A stretch of DNA of 18,998 bases from the NCBI GenBank assembly GCA_045638565.1, contig JAZUBN010000035.1:1-18998 (forward strand). The letters are read 5' to 3'. Each line of letters begins with the position of its first letter. Within the stretch, counting starts at the first letter, position 1. This document shows, one piece after another, positions 1 to 7,628 of this stretch. A program made the translations under genes and the position numbers. The notes beneath the pieces were generated by a model. That model was not told the origin of the DNA. It ran no database searches and worked only from the letters and a program-made list of their open reading frames with translations. The DNA is from SIG471 sp045638565 (GTDB taxonomy: Bacteria > Bacillota > Clostridia > Oscillospirales > Butyricicoccaceae).

Positions 1-65
1 CCGCCGATGCCGATAAGATATACGTTAAGCTTATTATTTATAACATCACGTAAGGTAATATTCAT
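1..65 (-). CDS. murC: UDP-N-acetylmuramate--L-alanine ligase, N-terminal fragment
   Basis: Only the first 21 codons are inside the window; the gene continues off the left edge. The minus-strand ATG is at 65-63, with a strong GGGAGGT ribosome binding site just upstream (about 71-78). The translation begins MNITLRDVINNKLNV and reaches YLIGIGG, which matches the N-terminal nucleotide-binding glycine motif of MurC (typically HLIGIGGIGMS). MurC is a cytoplasmic ATP-dependent ligase that adds L-alanine to UDP-MurNAc in peptidoglycan precursor synthesis. The family call rests on this short motif and the start context alone; another Mur ligase or a different Rossmann protein is possible but less likely. 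Confidence 0.7.
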   Translation of the reverse strand, partial: MNITLRDVINNKLNVYLIGIG

Positions 66-91
66 TATTAACCTCCCAAATCAGTTTTTGA

Positions 92-139
92 ATGCTTTAT
101 AAATATATTATAATATATATTTATGAAAATATAAAGCAT
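92..139. repeat. 10-bp inverted repeat in the murC leader/promoter region
   Basis: ATGCTTTATA at 92-101 is perfectly complementary to TATAAAGCAT at 130-139. The 28 bases between are almost all A/T and partly self-complementary. The dyad encloses the likely murC -10 box. It could be an operator or a hairpin in an upstream transcript; there is no T-run that would make it a clear terminator. Confidence 0.45.
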
Positions 140-238
140 AATATTTGATTAAAAAGAAAAAATTTAAATAAAAATTAAAAAATGTAGCGCAATCAGTGGA
201 CAAAACTTACTTTTTGTGATACATTATAATGTAGTACC

Positions 239-252
239 TATAGTATACTATA
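239..252. promoter_or_regulatory. Perfect 14-bp palindrome upstream of asnS
   Basis: TATAGTATACTATA is a perfect palindrome that directly follows a TATAAT box (225-230), at about the expected transcription start, and contains two further -10-like hexamers. It lies about 84 bases before the asnS start codon. The position suits an operator for a dimeric repressor. The binding protein is unknown, and chance is possible in such AT-rich DNA. Confidence 0.4.
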
Positions 253-335
253 AGTATGCAAAAAAAGCAAATGGGTATTTCAATTATTTTACTGTATAAC
301 AAACAATATTTTCAAATAGAAAGAAGGCGAAAAGA

Positions 336-1730
336 ATGGTTCATGTAACCGTAAAGGAACTTACGCTTAACGGTAGTGAGTTCATTGGCAAGGAAGTCCT
401 TATCAAGGGTTGGGTAAGAACAACTCGTGACGTTAAGGCATGTGTTTTTGTAGAAGTAAACGATGGTTCGATCATCAAGAATGTACAGGTGGTCGCCAAT
501 AATGATACAGATGTATACAATGTTGCAAACAGCCTCAATCTTGGCTCTGCAATCATTGTAAAGGGTGTAGTTGCTGAATCTCCAAACGGCAAGCAGAACG
601 AAGTTGTTGCAACTGAAATTGTTCTCGAAGGTGATTGTCCTTCCGATTATCCTCTTCAAAAGAAGCGCCACAGTGTGGAATACCTCCGTACTATTGGCCA
701 TCTCAGACCAAGAACAAATCTCTTCAGCGCAGCTTTCAGAATCCGTTCCGTTGCAGCTTTTGCGCTTCACAAGTTCTTCAATGAAAGAGGCTTCATCTAC
801 TGTAACTCTCCAATCATTACAACAAGTGACGCAGAAGGCGCAGGCGCAATGTTCCAGGCAACAACTCTTCCTATGAACAATGTTCCTAAGACAGAACAGG
901 GCGACGTAAACTATAAGGAAGACTTCTTTGGCAAGGCTTCTTATCTTACAGTTTCCGGCCAGCTTGAAGCTGAAATCTTTGCTCAGGCATTTGCAAAAAC
1001 ATATACATTTGGTCCTACATTCCGTGCAGAAAACTCCAATACTTCCAGACATGCTGCTGAATTTTGGATGGTAGAACCAGAAATCGCATTTGCTGACCTC
1101 ACAGACGATATGGATCTTATGGAAGAAATGATCAAGGAATGCGTAAAGTATGTTCTTGAACAGTGCCGTCCTGAACTTGAATTCCTTAACAACTTTGTTG
1201 AAAAGGGTCTTATTGACAGACTTACAGCAGTTGCAGAAGGCGATACATTTGTAAGACTCACATACACAGAAGCTATCGAAATCCTTACAGCTGTAAAGGA
1301 CAGATTCGAAAACAAGGATATCTACTGGGGTTGTGACCTTCAAAGTGAACACGAAAGATATATTACAGAACAGCACTTCAAGAAGCCTGTTTTCCTTATC
1401 AACTATCCAAAGGAAATCAAGTCTTTCTATATGCGTCTTAACGATGACGGCAAGACTGTTGCAGCTTGTGATATGCTCGTTCCAGGTATCGGCGAACTCA
1501 TCGGCGGCAGCCAGAGAGAGGAAAGAGAAGATGTTCTCAGAGCTCGTATGCGTGAACTCGGTCTTAAGGAAGAAAGCTACTGGTGGTATCTCGAACTCCG
1601 TAAGTACGGTTCCACAAAGCATGCTGGCTTCGGTATTGGTTTTGAACGCTTCATTATGTATCTCACAGGTATTTCCAACATCAGAGACGTTCTTCCATTC
1701 CCAAGAACAGTTGGTACAGCTGATATCTAA
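336..1730 (+). CDS. asnS: Asparagine--tRNA ligase
   Basis: Class IIb aminoacyl-tRNA synthetase, 464 residues, the usual length for bacterial AsnRS. It charges tRNA-Asn with asparagine in the cytoplasm using ATP. An N-terminal OB-fold anticodon-binding domain (about 1-100) is followed by the catalytic domain. Class II motif 2 is visible at about 230-249 (FRAENSNTSRHAAEFWMVEPE region), and motif 3 is at 433-443 (GIGFERF...). The AsnRS-type insertion before motif 2 (about 180-205) separates it from AspRS. The AGAAGG ribosome binding site before the ATG supports this start. Codon use is strongly biased (AAG, ATC, CTC), as expected for a highly expressed gene. coaW follows after 25 bases and is probably co-transcribed. 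Confidence 0.97.
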   Translation: MVHVTVKELTLNGSEFIGKEVLIKGWVRTTRDVKACVFVEVNDGSIIKNVQVVANNDTDVYNVANSLNLGSAIIVKGVVAESPNGKQNEVVATEIVLEGDCPSDYPLQKKRHSVEYLRTIGHLRPRTNLFSAAFRIRSVAAFALHKFFNERGFIYCNSPIITTSDAEGAGAMFQATTLPMNNVPKTEQGDVNYKEDFFGKASYLTVSGQLEAEIFAQAFAKTYTFGPTFRAENSNTSRHAAEFWMVEPEIAFADLTDDMDLMEEMIKECVKYVLEQCRPELEFLNNFVEKGLIDRLTAVAEGDTFVRLTYTEAIEILTAVKDRFENKDIYWGCDLQSEHERYITEQHFKKPVFLINYPKEIKSFYMRLNDDGKTVAACDMLVPGIGELIGGSQREEREDVLRARMRELGLKEESYWWYLELRKYGSTKHAGFGIGFERFIMYLTGISNIRDVLPFPRTVGTADI

Positions 1731-1755
1731 AAGATAAACTGAAGGAAAAGGTATA

Positions 1756-2571
1756 ATGGGTTATATTATAGGAATAGACGTTGGCGGAAGCACAACGAAG
1801 ATTGTAGGCATTCATGATGGTAAAATCACCAGCATGATAAATGTAAAAGCTGACGATCCTGTGACTTCGGCATACGGTGCTTTTGGCAAATTCCTCAATG
1901 AAAACAATCTTAAAATTTCAGACATCGATAAAGTGATGTTTACAGGCGTAGGATCGTCGTTTCTGAAGGACGAGCTGTATGGCATAAGATGTGAAAAAGT
2001 CGATGAATTCCTTGCTATTGGCCTCGGCGGCAAATATCTTTCCGGTCTTGATAAGGCACTTATCGTAAGCATGGGCACAGGCACAGCTTATATAAGTGTT
2101 GACGGGGACAAGATAATGCATGAAGGCGGTACAGGAGTTGGCGGCGGTACACTTCTTGGTCTTGCAAACAAGATGATAGGTGTACGCACATTTGATAATA
2201 TCATCGAACTTGCTGAAAAGGGCAATATCAGCAATGTCAACCTGACAATCGGAGATATTTCCAAAAATAAGATTTCCAATATGCAGGGCGATATTACTGC
2301 TGCAAACTTCGGTAAGATTTCTGATGTTGCAACTCATGAAGACCTTGCGCTCGGTATTGTCACACTTGTATTTGAAGCTATTGGTATGTGTGCGGTATTT
2401 GCTTCGAGAGAGAAGGCCCTTAAGAATGTTGTTCTTACAGGTAATCTTTCGAAGAATGATATCGGCAGACGTACATTTGATATGCTTGAAAGCATTCATG
2501 ATGTCAAGTTTACAATTCCGGAAAAATCCGATTATGCAACGGCAATCGGTGCAGCTTTAGCTGCAAAATAA
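1756..2571 (+). CDS. coaW: Type II pantothenate kinase
   Basis: A 271-residue ASKHA-fold kinase expected to phosphorylate pantothenate, the first step of coenzyme A synthesis. The phosphate-1 loop GIDVGGSTTK (6-15), a second phosphate loop around SMGTGTAY (105-112) and the glycine-rich GGTGVGGGTLLGL (124-136) are typical of the eukaryote/Staphylococcus-like type II PanK family (Fumble domain). VLTGNLSKN near residue 245 is the usual C-terminal motif. Type II bacterial enzymes are known to resist CoA feedback; whether this one does cannot be read from sequence. GAAGGAAAAGG before the ATG is the ribosome binding site. It lies 25 bases after asnS with no terminator between them. Confidence 0.92.
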   Translation: MGYIIGIDVGGSTTKIVGIHDGKITSMINVKADDPVTSAYGAFGKFLNENNLKISDIDKVMFTGVGSSFLKDELYGIRCEKVDEFLAIGLGGKYLSGLDKALIVSMGTGTAYISVDGDKIMHEGGTGVGGGTLLGLANKMIGVRTFDNIIELAEKGNISNVNLTIGDISKNKISNMQGDITAANFGKISDVATHEDLALGIVTLVFEAIGMCAVFASREKALKNVVLTGNLSKNDIGRRTFDMLESIHDVKFTIPEKSDYATAIGAALAAK

Positions 2572-2633
2572 TGTTTATCCCGGTGGGAACCGGCAATATA
2601 TAAGATAATAATTTTTAAAGGGAGATAAGAAAA

Positions 2634-3911
2634 ATGAACTACTTAACAGCAAGTAAAGAACAGCTTATTGCTGAACGCGAAGCTCTCATGGCAAAGTATG
2701 ACGAATTTAAGGCTAAGGGCCTTAAGCTCGATATGTCCCGTGGTAAGCCAAGTGCTGCACAGCTTGATGAGTCCGAAGGTTTGCTCACAGTTCTCTCCAA
2801 GAACGAAGATACAATCGTAGACGGTCTTGACACAAGAAACTATGGTATTCTTGACGGTATCGTTCCAGCTCGCAAGCTCTTCGCTGAACTTCTGGAAGTT
2901 CCATTTGAAAACGTAATCGTTGGCGGTAACTCTTCTCTTACATTCATGTACGACACAATTATGCGTCTTTGCATGTTCGGTGCTGCAGGCATCAACGAAC
3001 CATGGTTCAACTGCAAGGACAGAAAGTTCCTCTGCCCAGTTCCAGGTTATGACAGACACTTCACAATCACAGAACAGTTCGGCTTCGAAATGATCAACAT
3101 CCCAATGGACGAAAACGGCCCAGATATGGATATGATCGAAAAGCTCGTTGCTGAAGATGCTTCTATCAAGGGTATCTGGTGTGTTCCTAAGTATACAAAT
3201 CCAGAAGGCGTTGTATACTCTGATGAAGTTGTACACCGTCTTGCTAACCTCAAGCCAGCAGCTAAGGACTTCCGCATTATGTGGGATAACGCTTACTGCG
3301 TACATACAATTTCTCAGGATGACAAGCTTGCTAACATCTTCACAGAATGTAAGGCAGCTGGCAACGAAGATATGTTCTTCGAATTCACATCCACATCCAA
3401 GATCACATACCCAGGTGCTGGCGTTTGCGCATTCGTAGCATCCGATGCTAACATCGCTTGGACAAAGAAGCTCATGAACGCTCAGGCTATTTCTGCTGAC
3501 AAGGTTAACCAGCTCCGTCACGTTGCATTCTTCAAGAACGCACAGGGCATCCTTGATCACATGAAGAAGCACGCTGCTATCCTCAAGCCAAAGTTTGATA
3601 TGGTTCTCAACAAGCTTGATACATACATCAAGGAAACAGGTATCGGCCAGTGGAAGGTTCCAAACGGCGGTTACTTTGTAGCATATGCAGCATACCCAGG
3701 CACAGCTAAGGCTATCTTTGCTATGTGTAAGGAAGCAGGCCTCGTTATCACAAACGCAGGTGCTGTATATCCATACGGCAAGGACCCACAGGACAGCATT
3801 CTCAGAATTGCTCCATCTCTTCCACCAGTTTCCGAACTCGAAGTAGCTATGGATCTCTTCTGCACATGTGCTCTCATCACAGCTATCGATAAGATTCTCG
3901 AAACAAAGTAA
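2634..3911 (+). CDS. Type Ic aspartate aminotransferase-like PLP enzyme (class I/II aminotransferase)
   Basis: A 425-residue fold type I PLP aminotransferase that resembles the PF12897 group, known for type Ic aspartate aminotransferases (aspartate + 2-oxoglutarate to oxaloacetate + glutamate). The start SRGKPS (35-40), the YTNPEG Asn (about 189), the WDNAY Asp (218) contacting the PLP ring nitrogen, the Schiff-base Lys256 in TSTSKITYPG and the substrate carboxylate Arg391 in LRIAPSLPP are all in place. Codon use is the most extreme in the window: Lys is almost always AAG, Pro mostly CCA, with ATC and TTC preferred. This suggests a very abundant protein. AAAGGGAG lies a few bases before the ATG. 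The gap to coaW is 62 bases and may hold a promoter (weak TATATA and GATAAT boxes near 2597-2609). Older databases label this family MocR-like, which is misleading because there is no DNA-binding domain. Confidence 0.9.
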   Translation: MNYLTASKEQLIAEREALMAKYDEFKAKGLKLDMSRGKPSAAQLDESEGLLTVLSKNEDTIVDGLDTRNYGILDGIVPARKLFAELLEVPFENVIVGGNSSLTFMYDTIMRLCMFGAAGINEPWFNCKDRKFLCPVPGYDRHFTITEQFGFEMINIPMDENGPDMDMIEKLVAEDASIKGIWCVPKYTNPEGVVYSDEVVHRLANLKPAAKDFRIMWDNAYCVHTISQDDKLANIFTECKAAGNEDMFFEFTSTSKITYPGAGVCAFVASDANIAWTKKLMNAQAISADKVNQLRHVAFFKNAQGILDHMKKHAAILKPKFDMVLNKLDTYIKETGIGQWKVPNGGYFVAYAAYPGTAKAIFAMCKEAGLVITNAGAVYPYGKDPQDSILRIAPSLPPVSELEVAMDLFCTCALITAIDKILETK

Positions 3912-3934
3912 GATTCTTAAAATAAGCTGAAAAT

Positions 3935-3964
3935 CATAAGCCGTATTGTATAATACGGCTTATG
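3935..3964. terminator. 13-bp perfect hairpin after the aminotransferase gene
   Basis: CATAAGCCGTATT (3935-3947) pairs perfectly with AATACGGCTTATG (3952-3964) around a GTAT loop. The downstream tract (TTAATCT) is only moderately T-rich, so termination may be partial. The loop and inner stem spell TATAAT (3949-3954), so the same bases could act as a -10 element for secD; no good -35 is visible. Confidence 0.55.
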
Positions 3965-3989
3965 TTAATCTAAGGAGGAAAATAATATA

Positions 3990-5300
3990 ATGAGCAAAAG
4001 CATATTGTCTTTTACGGCAGTGCTTCTTATCATCGCATTGTTGGGTGTAATCTGCTTTACAGGCCTTGATTTAGGCTTTTTTGCAGTACCACCGGTTACA
4101 GACACAGAAGAAGGTATTCGTCTCGGCCTTGACCTTGTAGGCGGATCTATCATCACATATGAAGCTATGATAGAAGAGGAGATGGATGCAGATACACTCG
4201 AAGCGAATATGGATGCTGTGGAAAGTATGCTCCGCAGCCGTCTTGATCAGCTTGAACTTTTTGAAGCTACAATTTATCGTGCAGGCGACAAGAGAATTAC
4301 AGTTGAAATTCCATCTATCACAAATCCTGAAGAAGCCGTTCAGAAGCTCGGATCTACAGCTAAGCTTCAGTTTATTGATGCTGATGGCAACGTTGTAATT
4401 GAAGGTAAGGACGTTGAAAAGAGTGAGGCACTTAACGGCGCAGTAGACCAGACAGGTATCCTTCAAAACTATGTAAAACTCACACTTAACAGTGAGGCAA
4501 CATCTGTATTTACTGAAGCAACAAAGAAGGCGGCAAATGCAGATAAGGAAGGCAAAAATTATATCGACATTCAGCTCGACGGCAAAAGCATCAGTATGCC
4601 GTTTGTAGGTTCAGAATACAAAAACACAGGTCTTACAGGCGGTGTTGTTATTATTACAGGTGGCTTTACACCTGAAGATGCAAACTGGCTCGCAAATGTT
4701 ATTGCAGCAGGTCAGCTTCCATTTGAACTTGAAGAAGTTGAGCTTCGCTCAGTAGGTGCTCAGCTTGGTGTAAGAGCGCTTGAGACAAGTATTCAGGCGG
4801 GTGCAATCGGCATTATGCTTGTTATGATCTTTATGATCATCGTATACAGACTTCCTGGTTTTGTTGCAAGTATCTCTCTTATGTTCTATACAGTGATTAT
4901 CCTTAACTGCCTTTCACTTCTTAAGGTTAATCTCTCACTTCCTGGTATTGCGGGTATTATTCTTTCTATCGGTATGGCAGTTGACGCCAATGTTGTTATT
5001 TTTGAAAGAATTAAGGAAGAACTTAAGATCGGAAAGACTATCAAGGCTTCTATTGATTCCGGTTTTAACAGAGCATTCGGTGCTATTTTTGACTCCAATG
5101 TTACAACAATGATTGCAGCTGTTGTGCTTTATTTCTTTGGTACAGGTACAATCAAGGGATTTGCCCTTACACTTGGACTCGGTATCGTTGTATCTATGTT
5201 CACAGCCCTTACTGTTACACGTTTCCTGCTCAACAGAATGGTTGATTTCAGACTTAACAATCTCAAGTTCTATGGTGTTTCAGATAAGGAGGTGGCATAA
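3990..5300 (+). CDS. secD: Protein translocase subunit SecD
   Basis: RND-superfamily membrane subunit that, with SecF, uses ion-motive force to help pull proteins out of the SecYEG channel. It has 436 residues, shorter than the E. coli protein and in the range of Gram-positive forms. TM1 is at about 5-27. The conserved D1 motif LGLDLVGG (45-52) opens the external domain (about 40-260), and five membrane segments span about 268-420. The proton-pathway Asp is present as Asp332 in GMAVDANVVIFERI, and the DSNVTT motif is at 368-373. TAAGGAGG lies 10-11 bases before the ATG. The stop codon overlaps the secF start (TAATG), so the two are translationally coupled. Confidence 0.96.
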   Translation: MSKSILSFTAVLLIIALLGVICFTGLDLGFFAVPPVTDTEEGIRLGLDLVGGSIITYEAMIEEEMDADTLEANMDAVESMLRSRLDQLELFEATIYRAGDKRITVEIPSITNPEEAVQKLGSTAKLQFIDADGNVVIEGKDVEKSEALNGAVDQTGILQNYVKLTLNSEATSVFTEATKKAANADKEGKNYIDIQLDGKSISMPFVGSEYKNTGLTGGVVIITGGFTPEDANWLANVIAAGQLPFELEEVELRSVGAQLGVRALETSIQAGAIGIMLVMIFMIIVYRLPGFVASISLMFYTVIILNCLSLLKVNLSLPGIAGIILSIGMAVDANVVIFERIKEELKIGKTIKASIDSGFNRAFGAIFDSNVTTMIAAVVLYFFGTGTIKGFALTLGLGIVVSMFTALTVTRFLLNRMVDFRLNNLKFYGVSDKEVA

Positions 5301-6196
5301 TGAAGCAGTTGAATATTGTAAAGAACTTTAAGATTTATGCCATTATCTCTATTGTGCTTGTAGCAGCAGGTCTTGCGGCACTTGTATCAGCGCCATTTGG
5401 TATCAATATGTTCAACCTTGACATCGATTTTGCTGGTGGTACAACGATGTATTATGACATGGGACAGAAAGTTACACCTGAAGTTATCAAGGGAATTGAA
5501 GAGGCATTCACAGAAAGTACAGGAGGCAATGTTTCTGCGGTTCAGGCAACAGGCGATGGCAATGAAGTCATGGTAAAGACTGTAAGCATCGATACTGAAA
5601 AGCGTGAAGCCTTTACAGTTGCACTTAAGGAAAAGTATGGCATCACAGATGCAAATGTTCTTAATGTTGAAGATGTAAGCGCGGCAGTAGGTAAAGACCT
5701 CAGAACTGCGGCGTTCAAGTCTGCGGGTATTGCTGCAGTTCTTATGCTTATTTATATTACAGTAAGATTTGACTTTGTATCCGGTCTTTCTGCAGTTGTT
5801 TGCCTTGTGCACGACGTACTTGTAATGATAAGTCTTTATGTTATCTTCAAGCTTCCGCTCAACCTTAATTTTATTGCAGCAGCGCTTATCATTTTTGGTT
5901 ATTCAATCAATGCAAGTATCATTACATTTGACAGAATTCGAGAAAACCTCAAGACAAGCAAGAGAGAAGATATGGATGAGGTTGTCAATATGTCTATCAA
6001 TCAGACAATGACACGTAATATCAATACAACACTTACAACACTTTTTACAATTGTACTCGTTTATATCCTTGGTGTTCAGTCTCTCAAAAACTTCTCACTT
6101 CCGATTATTGCAGGTGTAATCAGCGGCGCATATTCTTCAATTTTTATTGCAGGTCCGCTTTGGGCAAAGCTTAAGAAACTTACAACAAAATCCTGA
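5300..6196 (+). CDS. secF: Protein translocase subunit SecF
   Basis: Partner of SecD, 298 residues with six predicted membrane segments: TM1 at about 10-30, an external domain at 35-130, then TM2-6. The D1-type motif FNLDIDFAGGT (38-48) and the TM4 signature GYSINxxIxxFDRIREN (200-216) identify the family. One feature is odd: the TM4 position that is Asp in E. coli (Asp213) and Thermus SecDF (Asp637) is Ala205 here (codon GCA at 5912-5914). The matching Arg239, 34 residues downstream as in both reference proteins, is kept. The start codon shares its A with the secD stop codon, and a GGAGG site lies inside the secD end. The gene ends 13 bases before a bidirectional terminator. Confidence 0.95.
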   Translation: MKQLNIVKNFKIYAIISIVLVAAGLAALVSAPFGINMFNLDIDFAGGTTMYYDMGQKVTPEVIKGIEEAFTESTGGNVSAVQATGDGNEVMVKTVSIDTEKREAFTVALKEKYGITDANVLNVEDVSAAVGKDLRTAAFKSAGIAAVLMLIYITVRFDFVSGLSAVVCLVHDVLVMISLYVIFKLPLNLNFIAAALIIFGYSINASIITFDRIRENLKTSKREDMDEVVNMSINQTMTRNINTTLTTLFTIVLVYILGVQSLKNFSLPIIAGVISGAYSSIFIAGPLWAKLKKLTTKS

Positions 6197-6209
6197 TTGC
6201 TGACATAAT

Positions 6210-6234
6210 AAAAGCTCCCATAAAGGGAGCTTTT
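6210..6234. terminator. Bidirectional rho-independent terminator between secF and mtaB
   Basis: AAAAGCTCCC (6210-6219) pairs with GGGAGCTTTT (6225-6234) around a 5-base loop: a 10-bp stem with a GC core and A/T tracts on both flanks (GTTTTATT follows on the plus strand, and A-rich plus-strand sequence precedes it). It lies exactly between the convergent secF and mtaB genes and can serve both. Confidence 0.88.
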
Positions 6235-6237
6235 GTT

Positions 6238-7530
6238 TTATTCAACTATTTCACCGATAAGGGTGGCGTTATCTAAAGATTTGATAAGGACATTGCATAC
6301 CTTGTTCTGAAGATTTTGTCCTTCAACAAAAACATCGTAGTATTCTTTGGAATGCCCAATAAAACCATTGCCTTCCTGCTGTTCGAAAAGAACAGAAACG
6401 GTTTTACCGATCTGACTTTCGAGATATTCTTTTGCGAGAGCAAAACATACTTTGGCGGCTTCCTGTGCACGCTGAGTTTTGACGGCTTTAAGGATCTGAC
6501 CGGACATGGTTGCGGCTTTTGTACCCTTACGCTTGGAGTATGGGAAAATATGAACCTGGTTAAGACGGCATTTTTCGACAAATGCAATACTTTCCTTAAA
6601 ATCTGCATCTGTTTCACAAGGGAAGCCGACGATAAGGTCGGTTGTAATGGAACAGTTTTCAAATGCCTCACGAAGAAGAACAACCGATTCGTAATATCTG
6701 TCGCTGAGATATTTTCTGTTCATAGCTTTTAGAGTTTTGTCACAGCCACTTTGCAACGAAAGATGGAAGTGAGGACATAAATTTTCAAGATCCTTGATTT
6801 CATCGACAAATTCCTTTGTAATTGTTCTTGGTTCAAGAGAACCGAGACGTACTCTTACGTCGGGAACAGCAAGACAAATTGCTTTTATAAGTGAAGAGAG
6901 TGATGGCTTGTCAGGAAAATCAATGCCATAAGAGCTGATTTCAATACCTGTAATTACGAGTTCCTTGTAGCCTTTATTCTTAATCTTAATAGCATCTGCC
7001 ACAGCCTCTTCGAGAGGGAGAGAACGGCAAGCACCGCGTGCATAAGGAATCTTGCAGTATGAGCAGAAGTTCTGACATCCGTCCTGAACTTTAAGTAAAG
7101 CTCTTGTTCTGCCAACAAGACCGCCGGCAGGCAGATGTTCGAAAATAACTCTGCCTTTAATTGGTGCAAGTTTGTTTTCTATTTTTTTACCCTCAATTGC
7201 ATCGTTTACAAGCTTTATGATATCACCTTTCTGATGACTGCCAACGACAATGTCAGCACCGCAAAGCTCTTTTACTTCATCAGGCTCAACCTGAGCATAG
7301 CAACCACACACAACGAGAATTGAGTCAGGATTTTTTTGCTTTGCTCTGCGGGCAGCATTACGAGACTTTTTATCACTCATAGCTGTAACTGTGCAAGTGT
7401 TAATTATATATACATCGGAGTATTCAGAAAAATCAGCAAGCTCAAAACCATTCTGAACAAAAAGTGTTTCAAGTGCCTGAGTTTCATACTGATTTACTTT
7501 ACAACCCAATGTGTAAAATGCAACTTTCAT
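6238..7530 (-). CDS. mtaB: tRNA (N6-threonylcarbamoyladenosine-37-C2)-methylthiotransferase MtaB
   Basis: Radical-SAM methylthiotransferase of 430 residues that converts t6A37 to ms2t6A37 in ANN-decoding tRNAs. The N-terminal UPF0004 domain carries the three cluster cysteines Cys10 (TLGCKVNQYET, diagnostic for the MtaB branch), Cys46 (NTCTVT) and Cys77 (CGCYAQ). The radical-SAM CxxxCxxC is at 152-159 (CQNFCSYC), and a C-terminal TRAM-like RNA-binding region follows about residue 370. The minus-strand start at 7530 has GAGGTG just upstream. The branch (MtaB rather than MiaB or RimO) is assigned from the KVNQYET motif. The gene converges on secF and ends four bases from the shared terminator stem. 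Confidence 0.93.
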   Translation of the reverse strand: MKVAFYTLGCKVNQYETQALETLFVQNGFELADFSEYSDVYIINTCTVTAMSDKKSRNAARRAKQKNPDSILVVCGCYAQVEPDEVKELCGADIVVGSHQKGDIIKLVNDAIEGKKIENKLAPIKGRVIFEHLPAGGLVGRTRALLKVQDGCQNFCSYCKIPYARGACRSLPLEEAVADAIKIKNKGYKELVITGIEISSYGIDFPDKPSLSSLIKAICLAVPDVRVRLGSLEPRTITKEFVDEIKDLENLCPHFHLSLQSGCDKTLKAMNRKYLSDRYYESVVLLREAFENCSITTDLIVGFPCETDADFKESIAFVEKCRLNQVHIFPYSKRKGTKAATMSGQILKAVKTQRAQEAAKVCFALAKEYLESQIGKTVSVLFEQQEGNGFIGHSKEYYDVFVEGQNLQNKVCNVLIKSLDNATLIGEIVE

Positions 7531-7544
7531 AGTTCACCTCAAAT

Positions 7545-7584
7545 TTGTAATAAATATATTTTATCATATTTCTTGTAATAAATA
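7545..7584. repeat. Pair of 12-bp direct repeats in the mtaB/carboxypeptidase intergenic region
   Basis: TTGTAATAAATA occurs at 7545-7556 and again at 7573-7584, 28 bases apart start to start, in the 98-base gap between the divergent genes. The second copy supplies the likely -35 element of the carboxypeptidase promoter. This could be a pair of regulator sites or a small tandem duplication in AT-rich DNA. Confidence 0.5.
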
Positions 7585-7602
7585 AAGAGGTAACGCAATA
7601 AT
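7573..7602 (+). promoter_or_regulatory. Predicted sigma-A promoter of the carboxypeptidase gene
   Basis: TTGTAA (7573-7578), an 18-base spacer and AATAAT (7597-7602, five of six matches to TATAAT) predict a start near 7609 and a leader of about 20 bases. That leader contains the AGGAGGGG ribosome binding site (7617-7624). The spacing is acceptable, but the AT-rich context makes this a moderate call. Confidence 0.45.
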
Positions 7603-7628
7603 ATGATAAAAAAGATAGGAGGGGCAGG

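Larger units (their letters stand above)
66..335. promoter_or_regulatory. AT-rich divergent control region between murC and asnS
   Basis: This 270-base gap separates the divergent murC and asnS genes and should hold both promoters. I see no RNA gene and no T-box: the conserved T-box core (AGGGTGGNACCGCG) is absent, although asnS is an aminoacyl-tRNA synthetase gene. Candidate -10 boxes on the plus strand are TATAAT (225-230), TATAGT (239-244) and TATACT (244-249). None has a convincing -35 at 16-18 bases; TTGTGA at 214-219 lies 19 bases before TATAGT. On the minus strand ATTATA at 107-112 reads as a TATAAT box for murC. Two dyads in this region are listed separately. Confidence 0.5.

Noticed and set aside
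66..335. T-box riboswitch controlling asnS
   Set aside because: No AGGGTGGNACCGCG element, no terminator hairpin and no stem I-like sequence in the leader.
312..1622. A 436-codon open frame on the minus strand, antisense to asnS, and a similar 309-codon frame antisense to the aminotransferase (2643-3572)
   Set aside because: The opposite strands encode clear, motif-complete enzymes. The antisense products are rich in Cys, Phe and Ser with no domain, and long antisense frames arise from the strong codon bias of these two genes.
2580..2593. CCGGT-GGGA-ACCGG hairpin before the aminotransferase, superficially like a T-box core (GGTGGNACC)
   Set aside because: It has one base too many for the T-box core, the whole leader is only 62 bases, and there is no specifier stem or terminator. 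The stem has no T-run either, so it is not a terminator.
6316..6732. 138-codon open frame on the plus strand inside mtaB
   Set aside because: It overlaps the MtaB C-terminal half in antisense, has no ribosome binding site and no recognisable domain.
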